This document shows positions 43,294 through 51,743 of a stretch of 64,000 nt of DNA, piece by piece. The notes under the pieces are model-generated. The model searched no databases, had not been told where the DNA came from, and saw nothing but the letters and a program-made list of their open reading frames with translations. Numbering within the stretch: position 1 is the stretch's first letter; the number at the start of each line of letters is the position of its first letter. A program made the position numbers and the translations under genes. Source of the DNA: Oceanirhabdus seepicola (GTDB lineage: Bacteria; Bacillota; Clostridia; Clostridiales; Clostridiaceae); contig NZ_JAGSOJ010000001.1 in NCBI RefSeq assembly GCF_023684385.1, forward strand, positions 310,001-374,000, in the 5' to 3' direction.

Positions 43294-45534
43294 TTATATT
43301 GCCAGTTTTCCATCCTCTACAGTTATATTAATAACCTCTTCCGCCTTATCATCAAAAAGAATTTTATCTACTAAAAGACTCTTAACATTCTTATCAATGT
43401 ATCTATAAATCTCTCTAGCACCATACTTCCTTGAATATGCATTCTTAATAATATATTCTATTCCTTCAGTTCCAATTTCTATTCTCTTACCTTTTTTCAT
43501 AAGTTTTATGTTAATCTCATTGAAAATTTTATTAATAATGCTTTTCACTTCATCTTCTCCAAGATGATTAAATATTATCACATCATCAAGTCTGTTCAGA
43601 AACTCAGGTGAAAAACGTTTATTAAGTTCATCATTCACTGCCTCATTAACCATTGTTCTATCTCCAAACCCGATTCTATCTTTACTCATATCTTTAGCAC
43701 CTGCATTTGAAGTCATGATTATTATTGTATTTCTAAAATCTGTCTCAGCTCCACTATTGTCAGTTAAAGTACCATAATCCATTACCTGAAGAAGTATATT
43801 GAATATATCACTATGTGCTTTTTCAATCTCATCAAGTAAAACCACACTTCTTGGCGAATTCTTCACTTTATCTGTTAAAAGCCCACCTTCTTCGTACCCA
43901 ACATATCCTGGAGGCGCTCCTATTAATCTAGCCACAGAATGTTTTTCTTGATATTCACTCATATCAAACCTTAAAAATTGCATATCCATTAACTTTGAAA
44001 TCTGTTTTGCTAGTTCTGTTTTCCCTACTCCTGTAGGTCCAACAAATAATAGATTTCCAACAGCTTTATTATCATCATTAAGACCTGCATATGATCTTTT
44101 AATAGCTTCTACAGTAGTCTCAACAGCTTTGCTCTGTCCATAAATTTTACTTTCAAGCTCACTTCTTAGTGATTTAAGTTTATCTAAATTAGATTTCCCA
44201 ACACTTTCCTGTGGAATTCCTAACATTTTTGATATAACTCTTTTAGCATCTTTTCCATGAATTGAAACTCTCGTATCTTTTCTAGGAGTATCTTCTATTG
44301 TGTCCTCAATTCTTATTGAAAGCTTTTCATCCAACTTTTCCATTTTAATATATGAACCAATCTCATCCATTAAATCAATTGCTTTATCAGGAAACTTCTT
44401 ATCTCTAATATATCTCTCTGATAACTCAATGATATTAAGTATTGCCTCTTCACTATACTCAACATTATGGAAGTTTTCATATTCGGACTTAACACCATTC
44501 ACAATTTTTATAGTTTCATCTTTAGAAGGTTCTATTACATCAATCTTCTGAAATCTTCTATAAAGCATAGAATTCTTAGCTATATATTTATTGTATTCTA
44601 CATAAGTTGTGCTTCCTATAAATTTTATATGACCCTCTTCAAGATAACTACTCAACATATTAGAAGCATCCATAGTACCTCCAGATATGGCACCTGCACC
44701 AATTATAGTATGAATTTCATCTATATATACAATTGGATTATCATATTTAGCTATCTCATTTAATAGATTCTTAAACCTTTCTTCAAAATCTCCTCTATAT
44801 TTAGTTCCTGCTAAAATTGCTCCCATATCTAAACTAAATATCTTACCATTCTTTAAACTCTCATTTATTTCTCCATCTTCAATCTTCTGTACTATTCCAT
44901 AAACTATTGATGTTTTGCCTACTCCAGCTTCGCCAACGTGAATTGGGTTATTTTTTCTTTTTCTCAAAAGTATTTGTACAGTTCTTTTAATTTCCTCTTC
45001 TCTGCCTATAATTTTAGATATCTTACCTTCTTTATATTTATCGTTTAAACAGATGGCATAATCACTTATTGATTTATTTTTATTTTCAGCTATATCTTCT
45101 TTTACTATGTCTTTCTTCTTGGTTTTCACATTAGTTCTTAAGATATCTAATCGTTCTATCCCTTGTTTTTTTATAAAATAACTTGCATATGACTCTTCAA
45201 GATCATATATTGCAACTATCACATCCTTAAGTTCTATTATCTCTCTTGCAGATGAAATTACCTGTGTAGCTGCAGCATTGAACATCTCATTAGTTCCATA
45301 TGTTTGAATTGGTTCTCCTTCATCTTGTCCTTCAATTTCAGTATCTAAATAATTTTTCAAATCTTCTATAAGTTCCTTGGATTTCACACCACACTCACTC
45401 ATAAATTTCTTTCCATCATCAAAACCTAGTACTGAGTATAAAATATGCTCTGGGGTAATATATTTATGCTTCCCTATCTTTGCTTCACTATATGCAGCAA
45501 CCAATATCTTATTTAAAGTTTCGTCTAATCTCAT
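43294..45534 (-). CDS. clpA: ClpA, ATP-dependent Clp protease unfoldase
   Basis: A 746-residue class I AAA+ unfoldase: N-terminal ClpN repeat domain (about 1-140), D1 with GEAGVGKTS and YIDEIHTIIGAG, D2 with GPTGVGKTE and VLLDEIEKAH. The ClpP-binding loop appears as DRIGFGDR. It lacks the ClpB coiled-coil middle domain and the ClpC-type M-domain insertion, matching ClpA. Four bases separate it from clpS, so the operon encodes an N-end-rule adaptor with its unfoldase. ClpP is not in the window. Confidence 0.93.
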   Translation of the reverse strand: MRLDETLNKILVAAYSEAKIGKHKYITPEHILYSVLGFDDGKKFMSECGVKSKELIEDLKNYLDTEIEGQDEGEPIQTYGTNEMFNAAATQVISSAREIIELKDVIVAIYDLEESYASYFIKKQGIERLDILRTNVKTKKKDIVKEDIAENKNKSISDYAICLNDKYKEGKISKIIGREEEIKRTVQILLRKRKNNPIHVGEAGVGKTSIVYGIVQKIEDGEINESLKNGKIFSLDMGAILAGTKYRGDFEERFKNLLNEIAKYDNPIVYIDEIHTIIGAGAISGGTMDASNMLSSYLEEGHIKFIGSTTYVEYNKYIAKNSMLYRRFQKIDVIEPSKDETIKIVNGVKSEYENFHNVEYSEEAILNIIELSERYIRDKKFPDKAIDLMDEIGSYIKMEKLDEKLSIRIEDTIEDTPRKDTRVSIHGKDAKRVISKMLGIPQESVGKSNLDKLKSLRSELESKIYGQSKAVETTVEAIKRSYAGLNDDNKAVGNLLFVGPTGVGKTELAKQISKLMDMQFLRFDMSEYQEKHSVARLIGAPPGYVGYEEGGLLTDKVKNSPRSVVLLDEIEKAHSDIFNILLQVMDYGTLTDNSGAETDFRNTIIIMTSNAGAKDMSKDRIGFGDRTMVNEAVNDELNKRFSPEFLNRLDDVIIFNHLGEDEVKSIINKIFNEINIKLMKKGKRIEIGTEGIEYIIKNAYSRKYGAREIYRYIDKNVKSLLVDKILFDDKAEEVINITVEDGKLAI

Positions 45535-45538
45535 TTTC

Positions 45539-45838
45539 CTACTCCTCTTCTACAGTTAAATTAAATGGTAATCCTTCACCCTCAGCAATACTCATTGCCT
45601 CTAATGCTTTTGTTTTTGCAATATCAAAACTGTATATTCCCGCTATTCCATGTCCATTCTCATGAACCTCATACATAATTTTGGTAGCTTCCGGCACACT
45701 TTTACCAAATATTTTCACCAGTACTTCAATAACAAATTCCATAGAAGTATAATCATCATTATGCATTATAACCTTATATTTCTTTGGCATCTTAATCTTT
45801 ATATCACTTTTACTTTTAACATTTCCACATTCGTTCAT
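45539..45838 (-). CDS. clpS: ClpS adaptor protein
   Basis: 99 residues; the adaptor that delivers N-degron substrates to ClpA. Binding-pocket motif YKVIMHNDDYTSMEFVIEVL, then VHENGHGIAGIYSFDIAKTKAL are the ClpS signature blocks (HNDDY...M and H with G-x-A-G). The N-terminal tail contains Lys/Glu-rich residues. The ATG at 45838 has GGAG at 8 bases; the GTG three codons upstream overlaps the site. It lies 15 bases after a 26-codon ORF. Confidence 0.92.
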   Translation of the reverse strand: MNECGNVKSKSDIKIKMPKKYKVIMHNDDYTSMEFVIEVLVKIFGKSVPEATKIMYEVHENGHGIAGIYSFDIAKTKALEAMSIAEGEGLPFNLTVEEE

Positions 45839-45853
45839 ATAAATCACTCCATT

Positions 45854-45934
45854 TTAATCTAAATTATAATTATGATTAATACTGATTCTTCCAACTTTTT
45901 TCTTTACTTCATCCTTAAAATGAAAATCAGCCAT
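45854..45934 (-). CDS. Putative 26-residue leader ORF of clpSA
   Basis: Starts at the second of two tandem ATG codons behind GGTGA (good spacing) and ends 15 bases before the clpS start. It reads MADFHFKDEVKKK, then VGRISINHNYNLD. It lies in the clpSA leader downstream of the promoter at 46032-46060. A translated regulatory peptide or a small protein; no homologue recognised. Confidence 0.35.
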   Translation of the reverse strand: MADFHFKDEVKKKVGRISINHNYNLD

Positions 45935-46031
45935 CATAATAATCACCAGTATAATACTTAATAATACTAAATACGCGTTTTTTATCTTCAATCACTCTTC
46001 CCCTATCTGTACTAAATCATTTCATATATCT

Positions 46032-46060
46032 ATAATAGTTGATTATTAAGTAGGCTTCAA
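46032..46060 (-). promoter_or_regulatory. Promoter of the clpSA operon
   Basis: Minus strand -35 TTGAAG (46055-46060), 17-base spacer, -10 TATTAT (46032-46037). The transcript would carry a leader of about 190 bases before clpS. Confidence 0.65.
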
Positions 46061-46160
46061 GTAGAATAATTTTTTTCATAAACTTTGGCAATTATTTGGA
46101 GGAATTAAAAGAAAAAAAGAGATAAATAAACATAATTTCTGATTTTAGTTTTAAAATTTC

Positions 46161-46189
46161 TTGCACTTTTCAGTTCTGCGTGTTATATT
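46161..46189 (+). promoter_or_regulatory. Promoter of the Glu-Val-Tyr tRNA cluster
   Basis: -35 TTGCAC (46161-46166), 17-base spacer, -10 TATATT (46184-46189), 18 bases before the first tRNA. Confidence 0.8.
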
Positions 46190-46206
46190 TATATAGCACC
46201 AAGCAA

Positions 46207-46281
46207 GGCCCATTGGTCAAGCGGTTAAGACACCGCCCTTTCACGGCGGTAACAGGGGTTCGATTCCCCTATGGGTCACCA
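46207..46281 (+). tRNA. tRNA-Glu (TTC)
   Basis: 75 nt; acceptor GGCCCAT / ATGGGTC, encoded CCA, anticodon loop CTTTCAC with TTC, T loop TTCGATT. Confidence 0.96.
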
Positions 46282-46286
46282 AATGT

Positions 46287-46362
46287 GGGAGCATAGCTCA
46301 GCTGGGAGAGCACCTGCCTTACAAGCAGGGGGTCACAGGTTCGAACCCTGTTGTTCCCACCA
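46287..46362 (+). tRNA. tRNA-Val (TAC)
   Basis: 76 nt; acceptor GGGAGCA / TGTTCCC, stem CTGCC/ACAGG-type T arm, anticodon loop TTACAAG with TAC, encoded CCA. Confidence 0.95.
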
Positions 46363-46367
46363 AATTT

Positions 46368-46452
46368 GGGCGAGTTCCCGAGTGGCCAAAGGGGGCAGAC
46401 TGTAAATCTGTTACGTTTCGTTTCGATGGTTCGAATCCATCTTCGCCCACCA
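46368..46452 (+). tRNA. tRNA-Tyr (GTA)
   Basis: 85 nt with a long class II variable arm; acceptor GGGCGAG / TTCGCCC, anticodon loop TGTAAAT with GTA, encoded CCA. Confidence 0.96.
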
Positions 46453-46454
46453 TT

Positions 46455-46490
46455 TAAAAAACATCTGATATTCCTCAGATGTTTTTTTTA
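46455..46490 (+). terminator. Terminator of the tRNA cluster
   Basis: AAAACATCTGA, TATTCC, TCAGATGTTTTTTTT. Confidence 0.92.
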
Positions 46491-46612
46491 ATGTATAATG
46501 GATAATTGATAATAGAGAATGGTGGTAGTTTCTGCTTTAGGGCAGAAACTACATTTTGTTGGTCTTTAGAACAAAAGCTTTTACTCATTTTATTTTAGAA
46601 TAAAATATTGTA
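46491..46612 (+). repeat. Family A repeat, left half (A2L), cut inside the core
   Basis: End words ATGTATAATGGATAATTGAT, hairpin GTTTCTGC/GCAGAAAC, arm CTTTTACTCATTTTATT and the first core hairpin ATTTTA/TAAAAT are present; the sequence then departs from the consensus at about 46612. The region 46613-46932 has no ORF; 46790-46870 is a slightly GC-richer unidentified patch (GATGCGGTTCACCGTACAGT). Confidence 0.7.
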
Positions 46613-46932
46613 GTTTCTTATTATATATTTAAACTACTAGCTTCCTTTCTTGATTCATGAAACTCTTTTATTGTGTCTTAGCTTCTTAACTGATTATTGA
46701 TTTTTATATCAACATACACTTTGAATAATATGAATAATTAGAAACAATCTCCTATTATTCATAACTAATATTAAATTTCACACTACTTATGATGCGGTTC
46801 ACCGTACAGTATGCAACAGCGGTTTTTAGGAAACGTGAAGATACAGACTTAACCATCCTCTAATAACCTCATTACGTCAACATATCTTCTATTTAGATTC
46901 CCCCTATTTCTATCATATAATTTCTCTATATA

Positions 46933-48603
46933 CTAATTAATTTCTAATATTCTTACCATTACTGAATCTATATTGTTAAAATAATCATCTGCATTTGGTT
47001 CAACAATTATATCTGGAACAAATGAGTCTATGTCTTCACTTAAGGGTTCGAAATATTGGGTTGAATAACTTGTTTCGGTATTAGTGTTACTTAATTTCAA
47101 ACGCTGAACTTCTCCATAATGGTTTGGTTTAGCACCTGTAGGTTCACCAATAAAAGTCGCGTTGGTTTCATTTTCAAATTTTAAAGTATTTTGTATTGCA
47201 GATGAAAATGTGTTTCTTCCAACTATTACAAACAATTTTTCATGATGGTCTAGACTCTTTCTTTTTTTAAGTTCAGCAAAAAATGGATCTAATATAAGTG
47301 CACTTCCGCCCCCGTTATTCCTTAAATCAATTACAAATTTATTTATAGAATTATTATCAATAAAGTCAAAAAGCTCGTTGTTAAAATCCGAAAAAGATTT
47401 ACCCTTCATATTATAACAAACATTGTATTGAAAATATAACAACTTTTCTTCTTCAAGAAATTCATACCAATAATTTTTTTCACTATTCTTTAGATATAGC
47501 ATTTTTTCAGATTTATCCGCACTTCCATTCTGTAAACCCCACTGACTAGGTTTAACTTCAACACTTTCTTCATTTCCATTTTTGTCCATAAAAATGAATT
47601 TTACTGTTTCCGAGTCGGTGATTTTTAAACCATTTAAAAATTCTGTAAGAATTATATATTTTGCAAATTTTCTTTTAAACCAAGATTCATTTTCATGAGG
47701 AATGATAGGTCGAAATAGCTCTATAATTGCTTCAACACTTTTCCCATTTATCCCTTTTAGTTTAAAACCAATGTATTCACTATATTCAGGTACAGAATCT
47801 AATAAATAAATTCCATCATTAAAATAGTAAAATTTAAGCGGATATGATTCTTCGCTATTAAACACAAATGATGTATGTGAATCACCTATGGAAGCTATCA
47901 ATCTACTCACTTCAACAATCATTTCATCATCTGTTAGTGTGGGTATTTTTTCTTTTATACTTTTTACATTAGCTAAAAACTCTTCTTCTTCTACTTTAAA
48001 GAATAAATTTTTATGATTTTTAGGCAATTGTTTCGATATAAATTCAATATCAGCTAACCATTTAGCATCTCTATCACCATTAACTTTTGGACTGTGGTTT
48101 AATTCCCTCAAAGTCGCAAAGTCATTAAACTCAAAGGTGTTTTTTATTTGGTTTATTAAAGATTGATAATTATTGTAGTCATTAGCTTGACATACAAAAT
48201 TCATTTCTAAAAATATATCTTTTTCTTGAAGAATATATGTAGTGATTATCTCATCATTCACTTCAAGTTTAATTTTATATCCTCTATTTCCGCCAACACT
48301 ACATTCTTCAACGTTAATATCTTTTTCAATTTGTTTCAAAATTTCTTGAATATAATTTTCTGTATATGGATAGATTCGAGTTGCCGTTACTTTCAATGAA
48401 ATTTGATTATCCTCTGTTGAAAAAATCACTAGATTTCTATCATCTACTGGTTCTAGCCAATTTGATGGATATTGTATAGTATAATAATCATTAGAATACG
48501 TTCTAAATTCACTCAGCCCCTCGTTTTTATTATCACAGCCTACAAATAAAAAGCTTATTATTACTAGTATTGATAATACACTCACCCTTTTTATAATTTT
48601 CAT
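46933..48603 (-). CDS. S41-family peptidase lipoprotein
   Basis: 556 residues. Signal peptide with lipobox FLFVGC (lipid Cys23). Residues about 30-155 look like a PsbP/DUF1795-type beta domain (YYTIQYPSNWLEP). The rest is a tail-specific protease-like S41 domain: IGDSHTSF, DLRNNGGGSA, catalytic Ser in GRNTFSSAIQNT, and GEPTGAKPNHYGE. It has no clear PDZ domain. Acts outside the membrane; substrate unknown. GGGGG selects the ATG at 48603. Its promoter region contains an 18-base palindrome at 48703-48720 and a TATAAT between that and the start. Confidence 0.85.
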   Translation of the reverse strand: MKIIKRVSVLSILVIISFLFVGCDNKNEGLSEFRTYSNDYYTIQYPSNWLEPVDDRNLVIFSTEDNQISLKVTATRIYPYTENYIQEILKQIEKDINVEECSVGGNRGYKIKLEVNDEIITTYILQEKDIFLEMNFVCQANDYNNYQSLINQIKNTFEFNDFATLRELNHSPKVNGDRDAKWLADIEFISKQLPKNHKNLFFKVEEEEFLANVKSIKEKIPTLTDDEMIVEVSRLIASIGDSHTSFVFNSEESYPLKFYYFNDGIYLLDSVPEYSEYIGFKLKGINGKSVEAIIELFRPIIPHENESWFKRKFAKYIILTEFLNGLKITDSETVKFIFMDKNGNEESVEVKPSQWGLQNGSADKSEKMLYLKNSEKNYWYEFLEEEKLLYFQYNVCYNMKGKSFSDFNNELFDFIDNNSINKFVIDLRNNGGGSALILDPFFAELKKRKSLDHHEKLFVIVGRNTFSSAIQNTLKFENETNATFIGEPTGAKPNHYGEVQRLKLSNTNTETSYSTQYFEPLSEDIDSFVPDIIVEPNADDYFNNIDSVMVRILEIN

Positions 48604-48702
48604 TTTATATTCCCCCTTATTATTCAAACTACAAATATGTTTCTAGCTAATATTTATAGTTTATTTCCATTATATAATGCTGTCATCCATTACATCACTA
48701 CT

Positions 48703-48720
48703 GTACTATTCAAATAGTAC
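48703..48720. promoter_or_regulatory. Palindromic operator-like site upstream of the S41 peptidase gene
   Basis: GTACTATT, CA, AATAGTAC: perfect 8-base arms, about 100 bases before the start codon and upstream of a TATAAT. Could bind a dimeric regulator. The rest of 48721-49005 is AT-rich with no feature I can support. Confidence 0.4.
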
Positions 48721-49005
48721 ACCCACGCACCAATACTGTCAATAGCTTTTTGTTAATTATTTCATATCAGCTTTTAAATGAAATAAACACATATATCATA
48801 TTTTTTATACTATACAAATGTTAATTATTTATTTAGAGTTACATATAGAAATGTTGAGTGTAAATGCTAAATATAATAAATGTTAAGCCAAAAATAAAAA
48901 TGTTCAACTTTTACACTTTCTCATATCCTACTTAATTAAATTTTTAATTTCATAAAACACTGAATTTGAGCCATTACTCTAAAATCACACTAGATATTTT
49001 TATAT

Positions 49006-49040
49006 AAAAAAACACTTACTAAAAAATTAGCAAGTGTTTT
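49006..49040 (-). terminator. Terminator of tRNA-Lys
   Basis: AAAACACTT and AAGTGTTTT arms around an AT-rich inner stem, T tract on minus strand. Confidence 0.85.
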
Positions 49041-49041
49041 G

Positions 49042-49117
49042 TGGTGACTCACCAGGGAATCGAACCCTGGACACCATGATTAAAAGTCATGCGCTCTACC
49101 GACTGAGCTAGTGAATC
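49042..49117 (-). tRNA. tRNA-Lys (TTT)
   Basis: 76 nt; acceptor GATTCAC / GTGAGTC, T stem CAGGG/CCCTG, anticodon loop CTTTTAA with TTT, encoded CCA. It follows a 5S rRNA fragment by five bases, the usual rRNA-operon tail arrangement. Confidence 0.96.
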
Positions 49118-49122
49118 ATATT

Positions 49123-49189
49123 ACCTGGCAACGTCTAACTCTCCCACACCGTCTCCAGCGCAGTACCATCAGCGCTATGAAGCTTAACA
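49123..49189 (-). pseudogene. Truncated 5S rRNA gene (3' half only)
   Basis: The minus strand reads GTTAAGCTTCATAGCGCTGA, then TGGTACTGCGCTGGAGACGG and TGTGGGAGAGTTAGACGTTG, CCAGG: the 3' half of a 5S rRNA, matching the conserved GCGCTGATGGTACTGC and GTGGGAGAGTAGGACG blocks. The 5' half is missing; homology stops at about 49189, where family A sequence begins. With tRNA-Lys next to it, this is the tail of a lost rRNA operon; no 23S or 16S remains. Confidence 0.85.
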
Positions 49190-49195
49190 ATCCTG

Positions 49196-49291
49196 GTAAA
49201 GTCCTATTGTTTCACCACCAATAAACTAAAGGTTCTGACCTTAGTCAGAACCCTCCACCGTTGTCCACAGTCAACTGTCCACTCACCACTA
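49196..49291 (+). repeat. Family A repeat, right half (A2R), joined to the 5S remnant
   Basis: GTAAAGTCCTATTGTTTCAC, CACCAATAAACTAAAGG, hairpin GGTTCTGAC/GTCAGAACC and end words GTTGTCCACAGTCAACTGTC match the right half of A3/A4. It abuts the 3' end of the AraC-type gene. Confidence 0.7.
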
Positions 49292-49296
49292 CTCTT

Positions 49297-50169
49297 TTAT
49301 TCTTTCACCGCCACCCATAACTCACATTCATAATCTTCATTATTTATTTCTCCATATGGGTAAACTTCAACATCTGCTATTCCAGCTATTTCATATTTTG
49401 TAGCCGGCAACCACTCTGTAAAGACTCTCTTAATATTTTTCTGTAATGTTTTATTAACTGGACCAATACTTTTAAATACTGCCCAAGTTGCTTCAGGTAG
49501 AACTTTCACTTCTAAGCCCTCTTTTATCTCTTTTCCATTATAAGGTACTGCAATCATATAATTAAATGTATCATCATTACCATCTTCTTTAGGCAAGCAT
49601 ATACCATATATTTCTTCTTTAGAGTTGTATTCATCTAACTGCTCACAATTAATTTCACTCAACTCATTGCAGTTGAATTTTCTCCAAAACTCAGGTATTT
49701 CTTTAAAGTTTCTACCATCTCTAGTTGTAAACTCTTTACATACCCCAACAACTTGAAGCTTCTCTCTTTTAACAATCTTATAATTCATCTCAATATCTCC
49801 TTTTATCTGTATTTGAAAGGACAATGGAAGATATGCTTTTAATACTGATTTCTTCGAACGAGCTTCTTTAGGTGATATACCATGAATCTGTTTAAATGCT
49901 CTCGAGAAGGCCTCTGGAGAAGAATACCCATAAGCCAACGCTAAATCAATTATCTTTGTATTACTATTGATTAATTCCTTAGCAGCTAATGTCATTCTTC
50001 TCTTCCTTACATATTCATTAAATGGTATATCAGTCACATACTGAAATATTCTGCAAAAATACTCCTTTGATAAATAGGACTTTTTTGCCAACTCATCAAT
50101 CTCAATATCACCTTTTAGATTTTCCTCAATATATTCAATACAGCTAGAAAAGCGTTCTAACCACTTCAT
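49297..50169 (-). CDS. AraC-family regulator with GyrI-like effector-binding domain
   Basis: 290 residues. Two HTH motifs in the first 100 residues (LAKKSYLSKEYFCRIFQYV; YGYSSPEAFSRAFKQIHGISP). Residues about 130-290 form a GyrI/Rob-type ligand-binding domain beginning YKIVKREKLQVVGV and ending ECELWVAVKE, so it likely senses a small hydrophobic molecule or drug. It lies apart from obvious target genes; repeat A3 is directly upstream. Confidence 0.88.
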   Translation of the reverse strand: MKWLERFSSCIEYIEENLKGDIEIDELAKKSYLSKEYFCRIFQYVTDIPFNEYVRKRRMTLAAKELINSNTKIIDLALAYGYSSPEAFSRAFKQIHGISPKEARSKKSVLKAYLPLSFQIQIKGDIEMNYKIVKREKLQVVGVCKEFTTRDGRNFKEIPEFWRKFNCNELSEINCEQLDEYNSKEEIYGICLPKEDGNDDTFNYMIAVPYNGKEIKEGLEVKVLPEATWAVFKSIGPVNKTLQKNIKRVFTEWLPATKYEIAGIADVEVYPYGEINNEDYECELWVAVKE

Positions 50170-50254
50170 ATTCCATCACCCCTCAAAAATAGTATATCAA
50201 CGTTTTTAATCTACTTCATGATAATAACTGCTTTATAAAATCACGCTTAAATAA

Positions 50255-50495
50255 AATGGATAATTGAGAATGTATAATGGAAAATGATGGACATTTCAGC
50301 TTTATTGCAGAAACTACATTTTATTGTTCTTTAGGACAATATAGGTTTTACTTATTTTATCTTTTGATAAAATATTGTGATATAAATACAATGTTTCACT
50401 AAAAGTGAAACGAGTAAAATTCTATTATTTCATTACCAATAAAATATAGGTTCTGACTGCTGTCAGAACCATTCTTCATTATCCATTATACATTT
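50255..50495 (+). repeat. Family A structured intergenic repeat, copy A3 (complete reference copy)
   Basis: End words AATGGATAATTGAGAATG and TTCTTCATTATCCATTATAC are inverted relative to each other. Between them: GCAGAAAC-type hairpin, arm CATTTTATTGTTCTTTAGG/CCAATAAAATAT, and core hairpins TTTTATC/GATAAAA, ATTGT/ACAAT, GTTTCACT/AGTGAAAC, then GGTTCTGAC/GTCAGAACC. Hairpin order is the same as A4 and the inverse of A1. Confidence 0.8.
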
Positions 50496-50505
50496 CCCTT
50501 AAGTT

Positions 50506-51057
50506 CTAAAAGGTTTGTATTCTTTTAAATGGAAATATAATTATCCTTGCTTTTCCCAAGATTTTTTCTTTTTTTATGTATGGATTATTCCAATACCTAG
50601 AATCCTTTGAGTTTGATCTATTATCTCCTAAAAATAGAAATGAATCATTAGGAACTTCGTAGATTCCCACTCTCAATCCAGGATATATCTCCTTGGTTCT
50701 AACTTGCTTCTTTACATATTCTTCATGAATAATCTCACCATTAATATAAACTTCACCACTATCAGTTATCTTAATCTCATCTCCTGGCAATCCAATAACT
50801 CGCTTAATTAATTTTTCCCCTAATTCATCAGATTGAAAAACTATAACATCCCCTCTTTTAATATTACTCTTATTATATATCCTTGTAACCATTATTCGAT
50901 CACTTGGCATAATAGTCGGTTCCATAGAACTAGTAGGAACTATAATATTAAAAAAAACAAATTTATTAAGGATTAAAAACACAATATACGCACCTACAAT
51001 AGGTACTCCCCATTCAAGCAATATATACTTTATAAAACTCTTTTTGTCCTTGCCCAA
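50506..51057 (-). CDS. lepB: Signal peptidase I
   Basis: 183 residues; an S26A peptidase with one N-terminal membrane anchor (about 16-37), catalytic Ser44 in VPTSSMEPT, Lys85 in LIKRVIGLPGD, and the late box GDNRSNSKDSRYW. It removes signal peptides from exported proteins. Single gene between repeat A3 and the Spo0E/MEDS pair. Gram-positive size (no second anchor). Confidence 0.95.
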   Translation of the reverse strand: MGKDKKSFIKYILLEWGVPIVGAYIVFLILNKFVFFNIIVPTSSMEPTIMPSDRIMVTRIYNKSNIKRGDVIVFQSDELGEKLIKRVIGLPGDEIKITDSGEVYINGEIIHEEYVKKQVRTKEIYPGLRVGIYEVPNDSFLFLGDNRSNSKDSRYWNNPYIKKEKILGKARIIIFPFKRIQTF

Positions 51058-51193
51058 AATCTCACCTCATAATCATATAATAGTATAACTATACACTGTA
51101 CAACTTCAACTATTAAAATAGTAAACCTCTTTCTATTATATGTCAATGTTTATTTAATTTACGCCTCTTTTAACTAACCATACATTATTCCTA

Positions 51194-51742
51194 TTATTGT
51201 GCTATACTCTTAATTAAAAATTTTTCTAACGTGTGAGTATGTGTATTAATAGATTCTTCAATAATCTCTTCATCAATAATGTTTTTATTGTTAATATAAT
51301 CATAAAAATCATATGCACACAGAAGTGATGAAGATGTACCTTTCAGTGCATAAGTCAACCTACATTCAAAATCCAAAAAAACTTCTTTTGAAGTTTCTCT
51401 TATAACATGAGAAGTTTGCCATATATATCGTATTCCAGAAAACCCTTTATTAGCCTCTTCTTTTTCATACTTATTTATTAATTTTTTCACTTCCAAAACC
51501 CCATTAATTTGACTCCCTAGCATCAAATCTTTCACATTAACAAACCTTATTGATTCTGTAGAGATATTATTTACAACTAAAATATCCATTAGTTTTTCAC
51601 ACAATGATTTCTCTATTGAAATATATATCTTTTCCTTATTGTTTATACCTTTTGCAATATAATTAACTAAATTTATAAATAAATGGTCTTCACAATAATA
51701 ATAAAACATAGAATGCTTCCCAAATAAATCATCAATTCCCAA
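51194..51742 (-). CDS. MEDS-domain protein (DcmR-type sensory fold)
   Basis: About 182 residues resembling the MEDS domain, a P-loop-less RecA-like fold found in sensor proteins of clostridia and bacilli: GKHSMFYYYCEDHLFINLVN at the start, KIYISIEK, then ALKGTSSSLLCAYDFYDY near the end. Probably a regulatory ligand sensor. A perfect GGAGGTGA inside the last codons of the upstream Spo0E-like gene points to the TTG at 51742; other starts upstream overlap the site. Translationally coupled to Spo0E. Confidence 0.7.
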   Translation of the reverse strand: MGIDDLFGKHSMFYYYCEDHLFINLVNYIAKGINNKEKIYISIEKSLCEKLMDILVVNNISTESIRFVNVKDLMLGSQINGVLEVKKLINKYEKEEANKGFSGIRYIWQTSHVIRETSKEVFLDFECRLTYALKGTSSSLLCAYDFYDYINNKNIIDEEIIEESINTHTHTLEKFLIKSIAQ

Positions 51743-51743
51743 C

